Shown here in pieces: positions 26,544 through 35,608 of a stretch of 43,099 nt of DNA (the stretch's first letter is position 1; each line of letters begins with the position of its first letter). Both the position numbers and the translations under genes were made by a program. Origin of the DNA: Companilactobacillus insicii. GTDB taxonomy: Bacteria; Bacillota; Bacilli; Lactobacillales; Lactobacillaceae. Location of the stretch: positions 1 to 43,099 of the forward strand of contig NZ_RHNU01000021.1 in assembly GCF_003946015.1 (NCBI RefSeq), read 5' to 3'. The notes under the pieces are model-generated. The model saw nothing but the letters and a program-made list of their open reading frames with translations, was not told where the DNA came from and made no database searches.

Positions 26544-27026
26544 ATGATTTGTCCACATTGTCATCATGATTCATCAAAAGTTGTCGACAGTCGTCCAAGC
26601 GATGAGGGTCGTGCTATTAGACGTAGAAGAGAATGCGAATATTGTGGCACACGTTTTACAACCTTTGAAAGGATTGAAAAATCTCCATTACTAGTAATCA
26701 AAAAAAATGGTAACCGTGAAGAATTCAGTCGTGAAAAGTTATTACGTGGTTTAGTTCGTGCTGCTGAAAAACGTCCAGTTACAATTGATCAAATGAATGA
26801 AATTGTCGATAAGGTTGAGAATCAAATTCGTGCAACTGGTGAAAATGAAGTTGGTTCACAAACCATTGGTGAGTACGTTATGAAGATTCTTGCTGATGTT
26901 GATGATGTTACTTATATCCGCTTTGCCAGTGTTTATCGTGAATTCAAAGATATGAATGGATTTATGAAAGAGGTTCAAGAAATGATGGCAAATGATGGAT
27001 CTAAGGATAAATCTGATAAAGATTAA
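26544..27026 (+). CDS. nrdR: Transcriptional repressor NrdR
   Basis: A 160-residue regulator of ribonucleotide reductase genes. The N-terminal zinc ribbon has CPHC (residues 3-6) and CEYC (31-34), and RRRREC lies between them. The ATP-cone domain (about 49-139) senses nucleotides. It sits directly before dnaB-dnaI, the standard Firmicutes order linking dNTP supply with replication start. Two bases of the upstream region give GAGG as ribosome site. Confidence 0.96.
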   Translation: MICPHCHHDSSKVVDSRPSDEGRAIRRRRECEYCGTRFTTFERIEKSPLLVIKKNGNREEFSREKLLRGLVRAAEKRPVTIDQMNEIVDKVENQIRATGENEVGSQTIGEYVMKILADVDDVTYIRFASVYREFKDMNGFMKEVQEMMANDGSKDKSDKD

Positions 27027-27037
27027 GGAGCAATTAA

Positions 27038-28426
27038 TTGGCAAAAGAATTTAATTATGATCCGACAAAGTTTACACCATTGACGGGTTATTGGTGTTTG
27101 CCACATGGACAAATAAATGATTATGATCATCATATATTGACTGATCTTTATTTACCATTGCTTGGAACTCGGGCATATAGTATTTATTTATTACTTTGGG
27201 AAAAAATTCCTAACAAAGAGTTGATCAGCAATCGTCAAAGTCATGCTGACTTGATGAGCTTGTTAGATATTGATTTGAAGACTTTTTATAATGAGCGAAT
27301 AAAGGCTGAGGCATTAGGTTTGATCCGTTCTTATGAAAAGCATGATGATTTAGGTAATTATATGGTTTACCAATTGTTTGAACCTTTAGTGCCACATGAA
27401 TTTTTTAGTGATGATTTAATGAGTATCTTTTTATATGAACAAATTGGTGATAAGAATTATCATAAGTTAGTTAAAAAATACGCACAGTCGACTGAGATTC
27501 TTAATGATTCTAAGGAAGTAAGTAAAGATTTTCTTGAAGTATTTCAATTAAGTAATGATGATTTGATAAATACTCCTTCAGCTGTGAAAAGCACTCAAAA
27601 TGACTTCGTAGATATTGATGAACAAAAGAAACCAAAGATTAAAGAAAGTGAAAATTTGTCATTAGACTGGGAGCTGATTTCTGAGCGTATTGGTCAGTTG
27701 TTTAAAATTACTAATGATGATTTATTGTCTAATCAAGAGTTGATTATTAGTCTTCATGTTTTTTATGGAATTGATGAAATGGCAATTATAAATTTGATTG
27801 GTCAAACTTGTGATATTGTAAATAATAAAATTGATCCAGTGCGTTTGAAGAGAACTGTTCAAGATCGATTTGAGAAGAATGCTAATATTTCAATTAAAAA
27901 TTCAACAAATCAAAGTAATAATTCAAATGAAGATAACAAAAATGGTGTTGCTACGCATTTTAATCGTGCTGATGATATACTGTTGAAACAGGCAAAGACT
28001 CTTGCTCCAGCTGACTTTTTGGCTGCGGAAAAGAAAAAAAGTGGTGGATTCACTGGTACAGTGGAATCGCGTGCATTACGTGATATGGCAATGAAAACCT
28101 ACCTGTCCCCAGCTGTTTTAAATATTATGGTTGATTATATTTTGCAAAATTCACCAACGTTAACATTGCCATTGATGGAAACCATGGCAAATGATTGGCA
28201 GCAAAATAATGTTGAGACACCAGAGCAAGCACTGCAAAGGTTACATGATTTCAAAACTAAGCCACGCAATCCGAAACGCCGTTATAACAATAATAAAGGC
28301 CCACGTCGTGTGGAACAAGGAACAGATTGGAGCAAAGTGACTGCCCAACCAATCAGTGGAGATACGCGTAAAAAACAACAAGAACTACAAGAAAGACTCA
28401 GAAAAATGAGAAATAAGGATAATTAA
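27038..28426 (+). CDS. dnaB: Replication initiation and membrane attachment protein DnaB
   Basis: A 462-residue helicase-loading protein (the Firmicutes DnaB, not the helicase). It works with DnaD and DnaI to place the DnaC helicase at the origin. Visible are the N-terminal DnaB/DnaD-like winged-helix region (PTKFTPLTGYWCLPHG) and a C-terminal DnaB_2 domain (about 310-400). The tail is basic and disordered (KPRNPKRRYNNNKGPRR). The start is a TTG 11 bases after nrdR, with AAGGAG 7 bases upstream. It is followed by dnaI after 2 bases. Confidence 0.93.
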   Translation: MAKEFNYDPTKFTPLTGYWCLPHGQINDYDHHILTDLYLPLLGTRAYSIYLLLWEKIPNKELISNRQSHADLMSLLDIDLKTFYNERIKAEALGLIRSYEKHDDLGNYMVYQLFEPLVPHEFFSDDLMSIFLYEQIGDKNYHKLVKKYAQSTEILNDSKEVSKDFLEVFQLSNDDLINTPSAVKSTQNDFVDIDEQKKPKIKESENLSLDWELISERIGQLFKITNDDLLSNQELIISLHVFYGIDEMAIINLIGQTCDIVNNKIDPVRLKRTVQDRFEKNANISIKNSTNQSNNSNEDNKNGVATHFNRADDILLKQAKTLAPADFLAAEKKKSGGFTGTVESRALRDMAMKTYLSPAVLNIMVDYILQNSPTLTLPLMETMANDWQQNNVETPEQALQRLHDFKTKPRNPKRRYNNNKGPRRVEQGTDWSKVTAQPISGDTRKKQQELQERLRKMRNKDN

Positions 28427-28428
28427 TC

Positions 28429-29340
28429 ATGGAAAATTTAGGATCAAAACTAGCTGAATATTTAAATTCGAAAAATCTAACTGATGATTATCGTCGTTTA
28501 ATGAGTCAAGCATTGAATGATCCAGACGTGCAGAAGTTTTTGAAGGAAAATTCAGAATCTATTAATTCAGATGCTATTGATGTGAGTGCTGCAAGCATTT
28601 ACGAATTTTATAATCATAAAACGCATCCGAGTGAACTATCAAAAGGTTATGTACCACAGCTGACAGTAAGTAATCACAATATAGAAGTTGTATATGCCCC
28701 CAACAGTCGCACAATTAAAAAGGAAAAAGAAAATAATTACGAATCCAAGTTTGTGTTGTTGAATATGCCAAAAGATATTCGAAAAGCTACTTTATCTGAT
28801 TACGGTGGAGATGGGAGACAACATGCACTTGAGTCGGCACTTGATTTTATTGATAATTATGAGCACAAAAGTAATGACTTTATCCCTGGTCTATATTTAG
28901 CTGGTGACTTTGGAGTCGGTAAGACGTACCTTTTAGGTGCAATAGCTAATGAACTAATTAAGGACGATATAAAAACAACCATTATGCATTTTCCGACATT
29001 TGCTATAGAAATGAAAAACTCCATTGGTCAAAATAATGTTCTTGATCGTGTTAATAAAGTCAAAGATGCAGAAATATTAATGCTTGATGATATTGGAGCT
29101 GATTCAATGTCAAGCTGGATTCGAGATGAAGTGTTAGGTGTTATTTTGCAATATCGTATGCAAGAAAATATGCCAACATTTTTCTCATCAAACTTTTCAA
29201 TGTCTGAGCTGGAACAACACTTGTCTATTAATCAGCGTGGAGAGGAAGAGCCAGTAAAGGCACAACGTATTATGGAACGTGTTAAATATCTTTCAAAAGA
29301 AGTAATTGTTAGTGGGCCAAATAAGAGATTTTCAAGATAG
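28429..29340 (+). CDS. dnaI: Primosomal protein DnaI (helicase loader)
   Basis: A 303-residue AAA+ ATPase that loads the replicative helicase. The N-terminal ~100 residues match the DnaI zinc-binding/helicase-interaction region in length. The ATPase has Walker A GDFGVGKT (159-166), Walker B LMLDDIG and the arginine-containing QRIMERVKYL near the end. It is coupled to dnaB with a 2-base gap and precedes the thrS leader. Confidence 0.95.
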   Translation: MENLGSKLAEYLNSKNLTDDYRRLMSQALNDPDVQKFLKENSESINSDAIDVSAASIYEFYNHKTHPSELSKGYVPQLTVSNHNIEVVYAPNSRTIKKEKENNYESKFVLLNMPKDIRKATLSDYGGDGRQHALESALDFIDNYEHKSNDFIPGLYLAGDFGVGKTYLLGAIANELIKDDIKTTIMHFPTFAIEMKNSIGQNNVLDRVNKVKDAEILMLDDIGADSMSSWIRDEVLGVILQYRMQENMPTFFSSNFSMSELEQHLSINQRGEEEPVKAQRIMERVKYLSKEVIVSGPNKRFSR

Positions 29341-29355
29341 ATTTTCAATTTAGAC

Positions 29356-29384
29356 TTGCAAAATTAATTTATAAATGTTTCAAT
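29356..29384 (+). promoter_or_regulatory. Candidate promoter of the thrS T-box transcript
   Basis: TTGCAA (29356-29361), 17 bases, TTCAAT (29379-29384). It is weak but correctly placed just before the T-box stem I. Confidence 0.35.
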
Positions 29385-29389
29385 AAGTG

Positions 29390-29617
29390 CATGAAAGACA
29401 ACACTTCGGTTCTATTCAGGGAGGGTACGGTCACTGAAAGCTTACCTATTACTGGAGTTACCACTTTCACTAAAAATTGTATAATTGTCGGTTACTTTAT
29501 AACCAAAAGAGTGAAAACTGTTATTGTGCAGTTTTAAAGTGGGTGGAACCGCGTAGAGATGCGTCCCTGAAGTATGTATGTATTTAATATGTATATATAC
29601 TTCAGGGACGCATTTTT
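29390..29617 (+). promoter_or_regulatory. Threonine T-box riboswitch of thrS
   Basis: A T-box leader that reads uncharged tRNA. Stem I starts around GAAAG and closes with CTTTC; just before the closing strand is the specifier codon ACC (29460-29462), a threonine codon. The T-box proper, GGGTGGAACCGCG, is at 29541-29553. The TGGA bases would pair with the tRNA acceptor end if its discriminator base is U. The terminator helix follows at 29559-29617. Uncharged tRNA-Thr should favour the antiterminator and allow thrS expression. Confidence 0.93.
29559..29617 (+). terminator. Regulated terminator of the thrS T-box
   Basis: ATGCGTCCCTGAAGTAT and ATACTTCAGGGACGCAT are perfect 17-base arms with a 21-base AT-rich loop, followed by TTTTT. 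Confidence 0.92.
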
Positions 29618-29644
29618 GTTGCCCAAATTTTAGGAGGAAACTGT

Positions 29645-31591
29645 ATGTCAAAAATCAAATTAACATTTCCAGATGATTCTGTTAGAGAGTTTGATGAAGG
29701 CACAACTGTCCAAGATGTTGCTAAGTCAATTAGTACATCACTAGGCAAAAAAGCTGTTGCTGGTAAACTTAACGACACTTTGATCGATGTAGAACGTCCA
29801 ATCAGCCAAGATGGTAAGATTGAGATTATTGCCGGTGAAGATGATGAAGATTCACTTAAGGTTTTGAGAAATACTGCTAGCTTAGTATTTGGTGCTGCTG
29901 CTAGTCAATTTAAGAAGAACCTTCACTTTGGTGAAAAAGAATCAAACGATGATGGTTTCTTCGTTGATACAGATGATAAAGAAGGTCAAATCAGTGTTGA
30001 TGAGTTGGAAGAAATTTCAGCTATAATGCACAAGATTATCAAGAACAATGACAAAGTTGAACGTGTCATGATGGACAAGTCAGAACTTGTTGAAATGTTC
30101 AAAGATGATCCTTACAAGTCATCATTGATTGGTGCTATTGAATCAGTTCAAATTCCTGTTTACAAATTGGATGGATTCGTTGATTTTGGTTATGATGCAA
30201 TTCTTCCAAGTATGAAGAACTTAAAGCACTTTAGCTTGCTATCAGTTGCTGGTGCATATTGGCAAGGTAAGTCAAGTAACCCAATGTTACAAAGAATTTA
30301 TGGTACAGCTTTCTATAAAGAAGCTGACCTTGAAGCCGATGCAAAACGTCGTGCTGAGATTAAAGAACGTGATCACAGAACAATTGGTCGTGATCTTGAC
30401 TTATTCTTCGTTGATCCAGAAGTTGGTGCAGGACTTCCATATTGGATGCCAAACGGTGCAACAATTCGTCGTGTAATTGAGAGATATATTATTGATAAGG
30501 AAGTTGCATGGGGTTATCAACACGTTTATACACCAATCCTTATGAACTTAAATGCTTATAAGACTTCAGGTCACTGGGAACACTACCGTGAAGACATGTT
30601 CCCACCAATGGACATGGGTGATGGCGAAATGCTTGAATTACGTCCTATGAACTGTCCTTCACATATTCAAATTTATAACCACCACAAACGTTCATACCGT
30701 GAATTGCCAGTCCGTATTGCTGAACTAGGAATGATGCACAGATATGAAAAATCAGGTGCTTTGACTGGTCTACAACGTGTTCGTGAAATGACACTTAATG
30801 ATGGTCACACATTTGTTGCTCTTGACCAAATTCAAGCTGAATTCAAACGTACACTTCAATTGATGGTTGAAGTATACAAAGACTTTGATATTACTGACTA
30901 TTCATTCCGTCTAAGTTATAGAGATCCTGCTAATACAGAAAAATACTTTGATGACGATGAAATGTGGAACAAGTCACAATCAATGCTTAAAGGTGCTATG
31001 GATGAATTAGGTCTTGATTACTATGAAGCAGAAGGAGAAGCTGCATTCTATGGTCCAAAGCTAGACGTTCAAACAAAGACAGCTTTGGGTAATGATGAAA
31101 CATTATCAACAATTCAATTAGACTTCATGCAACCAGAGAAATTCCAACTAACATATACAGGTTCAGATGGTGAAGAACATAGACCAGTTATGATTCACCG
31201 TGGTATTGTTTCAACAATGGAAAGATTTATTGCTTACTTAATTGAAATGTACAAGGGTGCCTTCCCAACATGGTTAGCTCCAACACAAGTACGTATTATT
31301 GCTGTTAACCAAAAACTTCATGGTGCATATGCAGAAAACTTACTTAAGGAATTGCGTGCTAAGAATATCCGTGCTGAAATCGATACACGTGATGAAAAGA
31401 TGGGTTACAAGATCCGTGATGCTCAAACAATGAAGATTCCATACACAGCCGTTGTTGGTGACCAAGAGATGGCTGATGCAACAGTTTCAGTTAGAAAGTA
31501 TGGAGAAGAAGATTCAGAATCAGAAAACTTACCAATGTTTGTCGGCTCAGTTGTTTCAGATATTAACAACTTCAGTCGTAGTAATGGTTAA
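29645..31591 (+). CDS. thrS: Threonyl-tRNA synthetase with degenerate editing site
   Basis: A 648-residue class II synthetase charging tRNA-Thr. Domains: TGS (1-~62), N2 editing-like domain (~65-225), catalytic core (~240-540) and anticodon-binding domain (~545-645). The zinc ligands of the core are present: Cys337, His388 and His518. Of the editing residues, the E. coli His73 and His77 positions read Asn76 and Leu80, and Cys182/His186 read Gly182 and Ile186. The domain is otherwise full length. Aminoacylation should be normal, but hydrolysis of Ser-tRNA-Thr by this domain is doubtful. AGGAGGA precedes the ATG; T-box control lies upstream. Confidence 0.96.
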   Translation: MSKIKLTFPDDSVREFDEGTTVQDVAKSISTSLGKKAVAGKLNDTLIDVERPISQDGKIEIIAGEDDEDSLKVLRNTASLVFGAAASQFKKNLHFGEKESNDDGFFVDTDDKEGQISVDELEEISAIMHKIIKNNDKVERVMMDKSELVEMFKDDPYKSSLIGAIESVQIPVYKLDGFVDFGYDAILPSMKNLKHFSLLSVAGAYWQGKSSNPMLQRIYGTAFYKEADLEADAKRRAEIKERDHRTIGRDLDLFFVDPEVGAGLPYWMPNGATIRRVIERYIIDKEVAWGYQHVYTPILMNLNAYKTSGHWEHYREDMFPPMDMGDGEMLELRPMNCPSHIQIYNHHKRSYRELPVRIAELGMMHRYEKSGALTGLQRVREMTLNDGHTFVALDQIQAEFKRTLQLMVEVYKDFDITDYSFRLSYRDPANTEKYFDDDEMWNKSQSMLKGAMDELGLDYYEAEGEAAFYGPKLDVQTKTALGNDETLSTIQLDFMQPEKFQLTYTGSDGEEHRPVMIHRGIVSTMERFIAYLIEMYKGAFPTWLAPTQVRIIAVNQKLHGAYAENLLKELRAKNIRAEIDTRDEKMGYKIRDAQTMKIPYTAVVGDQEMADATVSVRKYGEEDSESENLPMFVGSVVSDINNFSRSNG

Positions 31592-31613
31592 TGACAAAAG
31601 CCATTATAAGTAG

Positions 31614-31642
31614 TTGACATTCAATTACGGATGGTTTATAGT
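31614..31642 (+). promoter_or_regulatory. Strong promoter of infC-rpmI-rplT
   Basis: TTGACA (31614-31619), 17 bases, TATAGT (31637-31642): a consensus -35 and a 5/6 -10 at ideal spacing, fitting a ribosomal protein operon. Confidence 0.8.
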
Positions 31643-31649
31643 ATTTAAC

Positions 31650-31755
31650 TGTTGAGATTAAGCAGAAGCGCCCGCTTCTCACCTAAGCTTTATGGCCTCT
31701 AGGTTAATACGATTATGTAGATAATAGTGGGCGTGCGTATGCGCCCACTTTTTTT
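31650..31755 (+). promoter_or_regulatory. L20-type leader with attenuator of the infC operon
   Basis: About 140 bases of untranslated leader with three hairpins: AGAAGC/GCTTCT (31664-31679), ACCTA/TAGGT (31681-31704) and a terminator AGTGGGCG/CGCCCACT (31726-31749) followed by seven Ts. In low-GC Gram-positives the infC-rpmI-rplT leader is bound by ribosomal protein L20, encoded last in this operon, causing premature termination. Position and shape fit that element; the L20 contact site itself was not mapped. Confidence 0.75.
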
Positions 31756-31786
31756 GTGGGATCAGATTTTTCGGAGGTGACTACTC

Positions 31787-32317
31787 ATAGCAAGAGATCT
31801 ATTAATAAACGATCAAATCCGTGCTAAAGAAGTACGATTAATTTCAGAAACAGGAGATCAAGTTGGTGTTAAGCCAACAGCAGAAGCCCAACGTTTGGCT
31901 GATGCAGCTAATATGGACCTTGTCCTTATGTCCCCAGGTGCAAAACCACCTGTAGCCAGAATTATGGATTATGGAAAATATAAGTTTGAACTTCAAAAGA
32001 AAAATCGTGAAGCACGTAAGAAACAAAAAACCGTTAGTTTAAAGGAAGTTCGACTAAGTCCTACTATTGAAGCCAATGACTTCAACACTAAGGTCAATAA
32101 TGCTCGTAAGTTCTTAGCTAAAGGTGATAAGGTCAAAGTATCTCTTCGTTTTAAGGGTAGAGCAATTACTCATAAAGAGATAGGTAAAGAAGTTTTAGAC
32201 CGTGTAGCTGAAGAGACTAAGGATGTTGCAACTGTAACAACTAAGCCTAAGATGGACGGCCGTAACATGTTCTTGATGCTTGATCCAATTAGTTCCAAAG
32301 ACAATAAGAAAAAATAG
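31787..32317 (+). CDS. infC: Translation initiation factor IF-3 (AUA start)
   Basis: A 176-residue factor that keeps ribosomal subunits apart and checks start codon and initiator tRNA pairing. The N domain starts [18 protein letters not shown], and the linker [15 protein letters not shown] leads to the C domain ([13 protein letters not shown]). The family-typical N terminus begins right after an ATA codon at 31787, six bases after GGAGGTGA. An in-frame TGA at 31778-31780 rules out any start further up, and no ATG, GTG or TTG occurs in frame before residue 37. IF-3 genes elsewhere use AUU, so a rare start fits its known autocontrol. Confidence 0.93.
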   Translation: MARDLLINDQIRAKEVRLISETGDQVGVKPTAEAQRLADAANMDLVLMSPGAKPPVARIMDYGKYKFELQKKNREARKKQKTVSLKEVRLSPTIEANDFNTKVNNARKFLAKGDKVKVSLRFKGRAITHKEIGKEVLDRVAEETKDVATVTTKPKMDGRNMFLMLDPISSKDNKKK

Positions 32318-32331
32318 TGGAGGGGTTTCTA

Positions 32332-32529
32332 ATGCCTAAACAAAAAACACACCGTGCATCAGCAAAGAGATTCAAGAAAACTGCTAATGGTGGTTGGAAG
32401 AGAAGCCATGCTTATACAAGTCACCGTTTCCACGGTAAGACAAAGAAGCAACGTCGTCAATTGGCTAAACCAGGAATGGTTAATGCAAGTGATATGAAAC
32501 GTATCAAACAAATGCTAGCTACATACTAA
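32332..32529 (+). CDS. rpmI: 50S ribosomal protein L35
   Basis: A 65-residue basic protein of the large ribosomal subunit, beginning [15 protein letters not shown], the usual L35 start. GGAGGGG lies upstream of the ATG at 32332; the in-frame GTG at 32317 overlaps the infC stop and that ribosome site. It lies between infC and rplT as in most bacteria. Confidence 0.97.
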   Translation: MPKQKTHRASAKRFKKTANGGWKRSHAYTSHRFHGKTKKQRRQLAKPGMVNASDMKRIKQMLATY

Positions 32530-32561
32530 TTATTTATTTGTAATTTAAAGGAGGAGTCATT

Positions 32562-32918
32562 ATGCCACGTGTAAAAGGTGGAACAGTAACTCGTAAACGT
32601 CGTAAGAAAGTATTAAAATTAGCTAAAGGATATCGTGGTTCAAAACATATCACTTTTAAAGCTGCACATACACAAGTAATGGTTTCATACCGTTATGCAT
32701 TCCGTGATCGTCGCCAAAGAAAACGCGATTTCCGTAAGTTATGGATTGCAAGAATCAATGCTGCTGCAAGAATGAACGAAATCAGCTACAGCAAATTAAT
32801 GCATGGTTTGAAGTTAGCTAATGTTGATATCAACCGTAAGATGTTAGCACAATTAGCTATTGAAGATCCAAAAGCATTCACAAGTTTAGTAGATACAGCT
32901 AAAAAAGCTTTAGCTTAA
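32562..32918 (+). CDS. rplT: 50S ribosomal protein L20
   Basis: A 118-residue basic rRNA-binding protein needed for early large subunit assembly and for feedback control of its own operon through the leader. The N terminus [16 protein letters not shown] and the motif YRGSKH are typical. Perfect AGGAGG precedes the ATG, and a strong terminator follows. Confidence 0.97.
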   Translation: MPRVKGGTVTRKRRKKVLKLAKGYRGSKHITFKAAHTQVMVSYRYAFRDRRQRKRDFRKLWIARINAAARMNEISYSKLMHGLKLANVDINRKMLAQLAIEDPKAFTSLVDTAKKALA

Positions 32919-32923
32919 TGATG

Positions 32924-32958
32924 AAAACGTAATTTGGATATTCCAAATTGCGTTTTTT
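32924..32958 (+). terminator. Terminator of the infC-rpmI-rplT operon
   Basis: AAAACGTAATTTGG and CCAAATTGCGTTTT form a stem with one mismatch and a 5-base loop, continuing into a T-run. Confidence 0.85.
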
Positions 32959-32985
32959 TACTAAGGTAAATAAAGAGGACTAAAA

Positions 32986-33513
32986 ATGTTTAAACCAAAT
33001 GTTATGCTCAATAAAATTACTGATTTAGATGCTAGTGATTTAAAGAGAATGAATATTACCACCATAATGACAGATTTGGACAATACACTTTTGCCATGGA
33101 ATAGTAACAGATATGAACTGACATTACGCAAGTGGCTTAATCAAATGAATAGAGCTAATATTGAAGTTATGATAGTATCCAATAATAGCTATGAACGTGT
33201 TGAAAAGGCAGTGACTGATTTGCCAGTAACAATCGTTGCTCGTGCTGCCAAGCCACTGCCATTTGCAATTAAACATCATTTAAAAGAACAAGGGATTAAT
33301 CCGTCAAATGTTTTATTTGTTGGTGACCAAGTTATGACTGATGTTTTAGCAGGTAACATGGCTAAGCTTCAAACCGTGTTAGTGAAACCCATAGTAAAAA
33401 CAGATGCAAAGAAAACCCGAGTTAATAGATTTTTTGAGCGTCCTATTTTAAAATTTATACAGAAACACGATTCGAATATGTATTGGAAGGATTCATTAAA
33501 TGACAGAGACTAG
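32986..33513 (+). CDS. yqeG: YqeG-family HAD phosphatase
   Basis: A 175-residue HAD superfamily IIIA phosphatase. The nucleophile motif TDLDNTLLPW has Asp30 and Asp32, motif II is VSNNS, the lysine motif is AAKPLP, and motif III is VGDQVMTD. The physiological substrate is unknown. It leads the yqeG-yqeH-yhbY-nadD-yqeK-rsfS cluster and overlaps yqeH by 14 bases. Confidence 0.92.
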   Translation: MFKPNVMLNKITDLDASDLKRMNITTIMTDLDNTLLPWNSNRYELTLRKWLNQMNRANIEVMIVSNNSYERVEKAVTDLPVTIVARAAKPLPFAIKHHLKEQGINPSNVLFVGDQVMTDVLAGNMAKLQTVLVKPIVKTDAKKTRVNRFFERPILKFIQKHDSNMYWKDSLNDRD

Positions 33514-34621
33514 TGAAGAATTGTATTGTATTGGTTGTGGAGCTGAGCTCCAAACAGAAGATTCCACAAAGCCAGGTTTTATTCAAAATTCTACATTAAA
33601 GAAGTATATGGAATCGGATGACGATTCTAGAGAGCTATTGTGTAAAAGATGTTTCCGACTTCGTAATTACAATGAAATTACTGATGTAAGTGTTGATGAT
33701 GACGATTTTTTGAGATTATTAGATTCAATCGCACAAAAAGACGGGCTTATAGTCAATGTTATCGATATTTTCGACTATGAAGGTAGTGTTATTCCAGGCT
33801 TGCAAAGATTCGTTGGTGATAAGGATATATTGGTAGTAGGAAACAAAGTTGACCTATTGCCTAGATCAGTTAATCAGAATCGCTTATTGAATTGGTTGCA
33901 ACAGAAGAGTAAGGAAAATGGAATTAAGTCAGTTGATCAATTAATGGTATCGGCTGAAAAGGGGATCAATATTGATAAGTTGATGACAATGATAGATAAA
34001 TATCGTAAAGGCAAGGATGTTTATGTGGTTGGAACAACTAATACTGGTAAGTCAACTTTGATTAATCGCATTATTGCTCAAAGTTCAGATGTTAAGAACT
34101 TAATCACTACCTCCCGTTTTCCTGGTACTACTCTAGATAGAATTGATATTCCACTGGATGATGGTCATAATTTGGTTGATACACCGGGAATTATTCATAA
34201 ATATCAATTGGCTCATTTCTTAAATGATCAAGATTTGAAAACTATCACACCAAAGAAACCGTTACGTCCGGCAACATTCCAGTTACGTGACGGACAATCA
34301 ATATTTGTTTCTGGATTAGCAAGATTTGATTTTCTAGACGAAAAAACTAACGTTGTTTTTTATGTAAATCAAAATTTGTTATTACATCGTACTAAGACTA
34401 TCAACGCTGAAGAATTTTACGAAAGGCACGTTGGTAAAGATTTAACTCCTCCAACCGATATCAGTGAATTTCCAGAACTAAAGAAGCATGAATTCACGGC
34501 TCATGCCAAGTCTGATATTGTGGTTTATGGTTTGGGATGGGTTACTATTCCTGCAAATAGTAAAGTGCGCGTTTATGTACCAGACGGTGTCAGCGTATCC
34601 ATACGTGATGCCATTATTTAA
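33500..34621 (+). CDS. yqeH: Ribosome biogenesis GTPase YqeH
   Basis: A 373-residue circularly permuted GTPase needed for 30S subunit assembly. A treble-clef zinc finger comes first (CIGC at 10-13, CKRC at 48-51). The G motifs are in permuted order: NKVD (115-118) before the P-loop GTTNTGKS (178-185) and DTPG (227-230). The C-terminal region probably binds RNA. The start lies inside yqeG, so expression is coupled. In B. subtilis aroE follows; here yhbY follows directly. Confidence 0.96.
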   Translation: MTETSEELYCIGCGAELQTEDSTKPGFIQNSTLKKYMESDDDSRELLCKRCFRLRNYNEITDVSVDDDDFLRLLDSIAQKDGLIVNVIDIFDYEGSVIPGLQRFVGDKDILVVGNKVDLLPRSVNQNRLLNWLQQKSKENGIKSVDQLMVSAEKGINIDKLMTMIDKYRKGKDVYVVGTTNTGKSTLINRIIAQSSDVKNLITTSRFPGTTLDRIDIPLDDGHNLVDTPGIIHKYQLAHFLNDQDLKTITPKKPLRPATFQLRDGQSIFVSGLARFDFLDEKTNVVFYVNQNLLLHRTKTINAEEFYERHVGKDLTPPTDISEFPELKKHEFTAHAKSDIVVYGLGWVTIPANSKVRVYVPDGVSVSIRDAII

Positions 34622-34630
34622 GGAGAACAT

Positions 34631-34945
34631 ATGATAATTAAAGGAAAAAAGAATAGTTTTTTGAGAGGAAAAGCTCAAACTATTAAACCACTAATTCAAA
34701 TTGGACGTGAGGGATTAAGTGATAATCTCTTAGATCAAATTGAGTTACAAATAAATAAAAATGAACTTATTAAAATTTCATTGTTGCAAAATACAATGGT
34801 TGAAGCTCATGATTTAATTGAAGCATTGGCTGAATTTGATGATCAAATTGTCCCAATCCAAGTGATAGGTTCAAAAGTCGTAATTTATAAAAAAGCACCA
34901 AAAATTAAAAATCGTAAGATATCTATTGAGTTAGAAAAAATTTAG
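34631..34945 (+). CDS. yhbY: YhbY-family RNA-binding protein (CRM domain)
   Basis: A 104-residue protein made of one CRM domain, which binds rRNA in pre-50S particles. The fold's GxxG-like loop appears as IGREGLSDNLL, with LRGKAQTIKPLIQIG before it. AGGAGAA precedes the ATG 10 bases after yqeH. It fits the ribosome assembly theme of the operon. Confidence 0.92.
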   Translation: MIIKGKKNSFLRGKAQTIKPLIQIGREGLSDNLLDQIELQINKNELIKISLLQNTMVEAHDLIEALAEFDDQIVPIQVIGSKVVIYKKAPKIKNRKISIELEKI

Positions 34946-34969
34946 TTTTAGTGAACGCAGTGAAAAATA

Positions 34970-35608
34970 ATGAATACAAAAAGTAAATTATTAACTAAAG
35001 TAAAACCACAATTTAATACTAATCGCCCTAGACGTCATGTTGGAATATTAGGTGGAACATTTAACCCTATTCATATGGGACATTTGGTTATCGCTGAACA
35101 AGTATATGAACAATTGTGCTTGAATAAGGTATTGTTTTTACCTGACAAGATTCCACCTCATAAGAATGTCAAAAAAGAGCATCCCTCAATTAGTAGTAAT
35201 GATCGTATTGAGATGATTAAGATGGCCATACGAGATAATATACATTTTGATCTCGACTTGACTGATATTAATCGCGGTGGGGTAAGTTATACTTATGAAA
35301 CCATTAAGCTTTTGAAGGAATATAATCCTGATACAGAGTATTACTTTATTATTGGTGGAGATATGGTTGAAAATTTACCTGATTGGTCTCATATTGATGA
35401 TTTAATTAATATGGTTCATTTTGTTGGGGTTTGCCGAAAAGGTTTTGAGAAAAAATCGAAGTATCCTATACTTTGGGTAAATACTCCTGAACTAGAAATT
35501 AGTTCAAGTATGATTCGTAGTCGTGTCAGGAAGGGCCAATCAATTAAGTATTTGGTTCCCGATGAAGTAGAAGAGTATATAAAAGATAGGGGGCTATTTC
35601 TTGACTAA
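34970..35608 (+). CDS. nadD: Nicotinate-nucleotide adenylyltransferase
   Basis: A 212-residue enzyme joining nicotinate mononucleotide and ATP to make deamido-NAD. The nucleotide-binding GGTFNPIHMGH (residues 28-38) and the C-terminal ISSSMIRSRVR are diagnostic. About 23 residues precede the usual start of the family (before HVGILGG); no alternative start codon lies between, and lactobacillar NadD often has such an extension. The ribosome site is weak (GCAGTGA). It overlaps yqeK by 8 bases. Confidence 0.95.
   Translation: MNTKSKLLTKVKPQFNTNRPRRHVGILGGTFNPIHMGHLVIAEQVYEQLCLNKVLFLPDKIPPHKNVKKEHPSISSNDRIEMIKMAIRDNIHFDLDLTDINRGGVSYTYETIKLLKEYNPDTEYYFIIGGDMVENLPDWSHIDDLINMVHFVGVCRKGFEKKSKYPILWVNTPELEISSSMIRSRVRKGQSIKYLVPDEVEEYIKDRGLFLD

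Noticed and set aside
31895-32317. IF-3 starting at TTG 31895
   Set aside because: It would remove 36 conserved N-domain residues and has no ribosome site; the AUA start at 31787 has GGAGGTGA.
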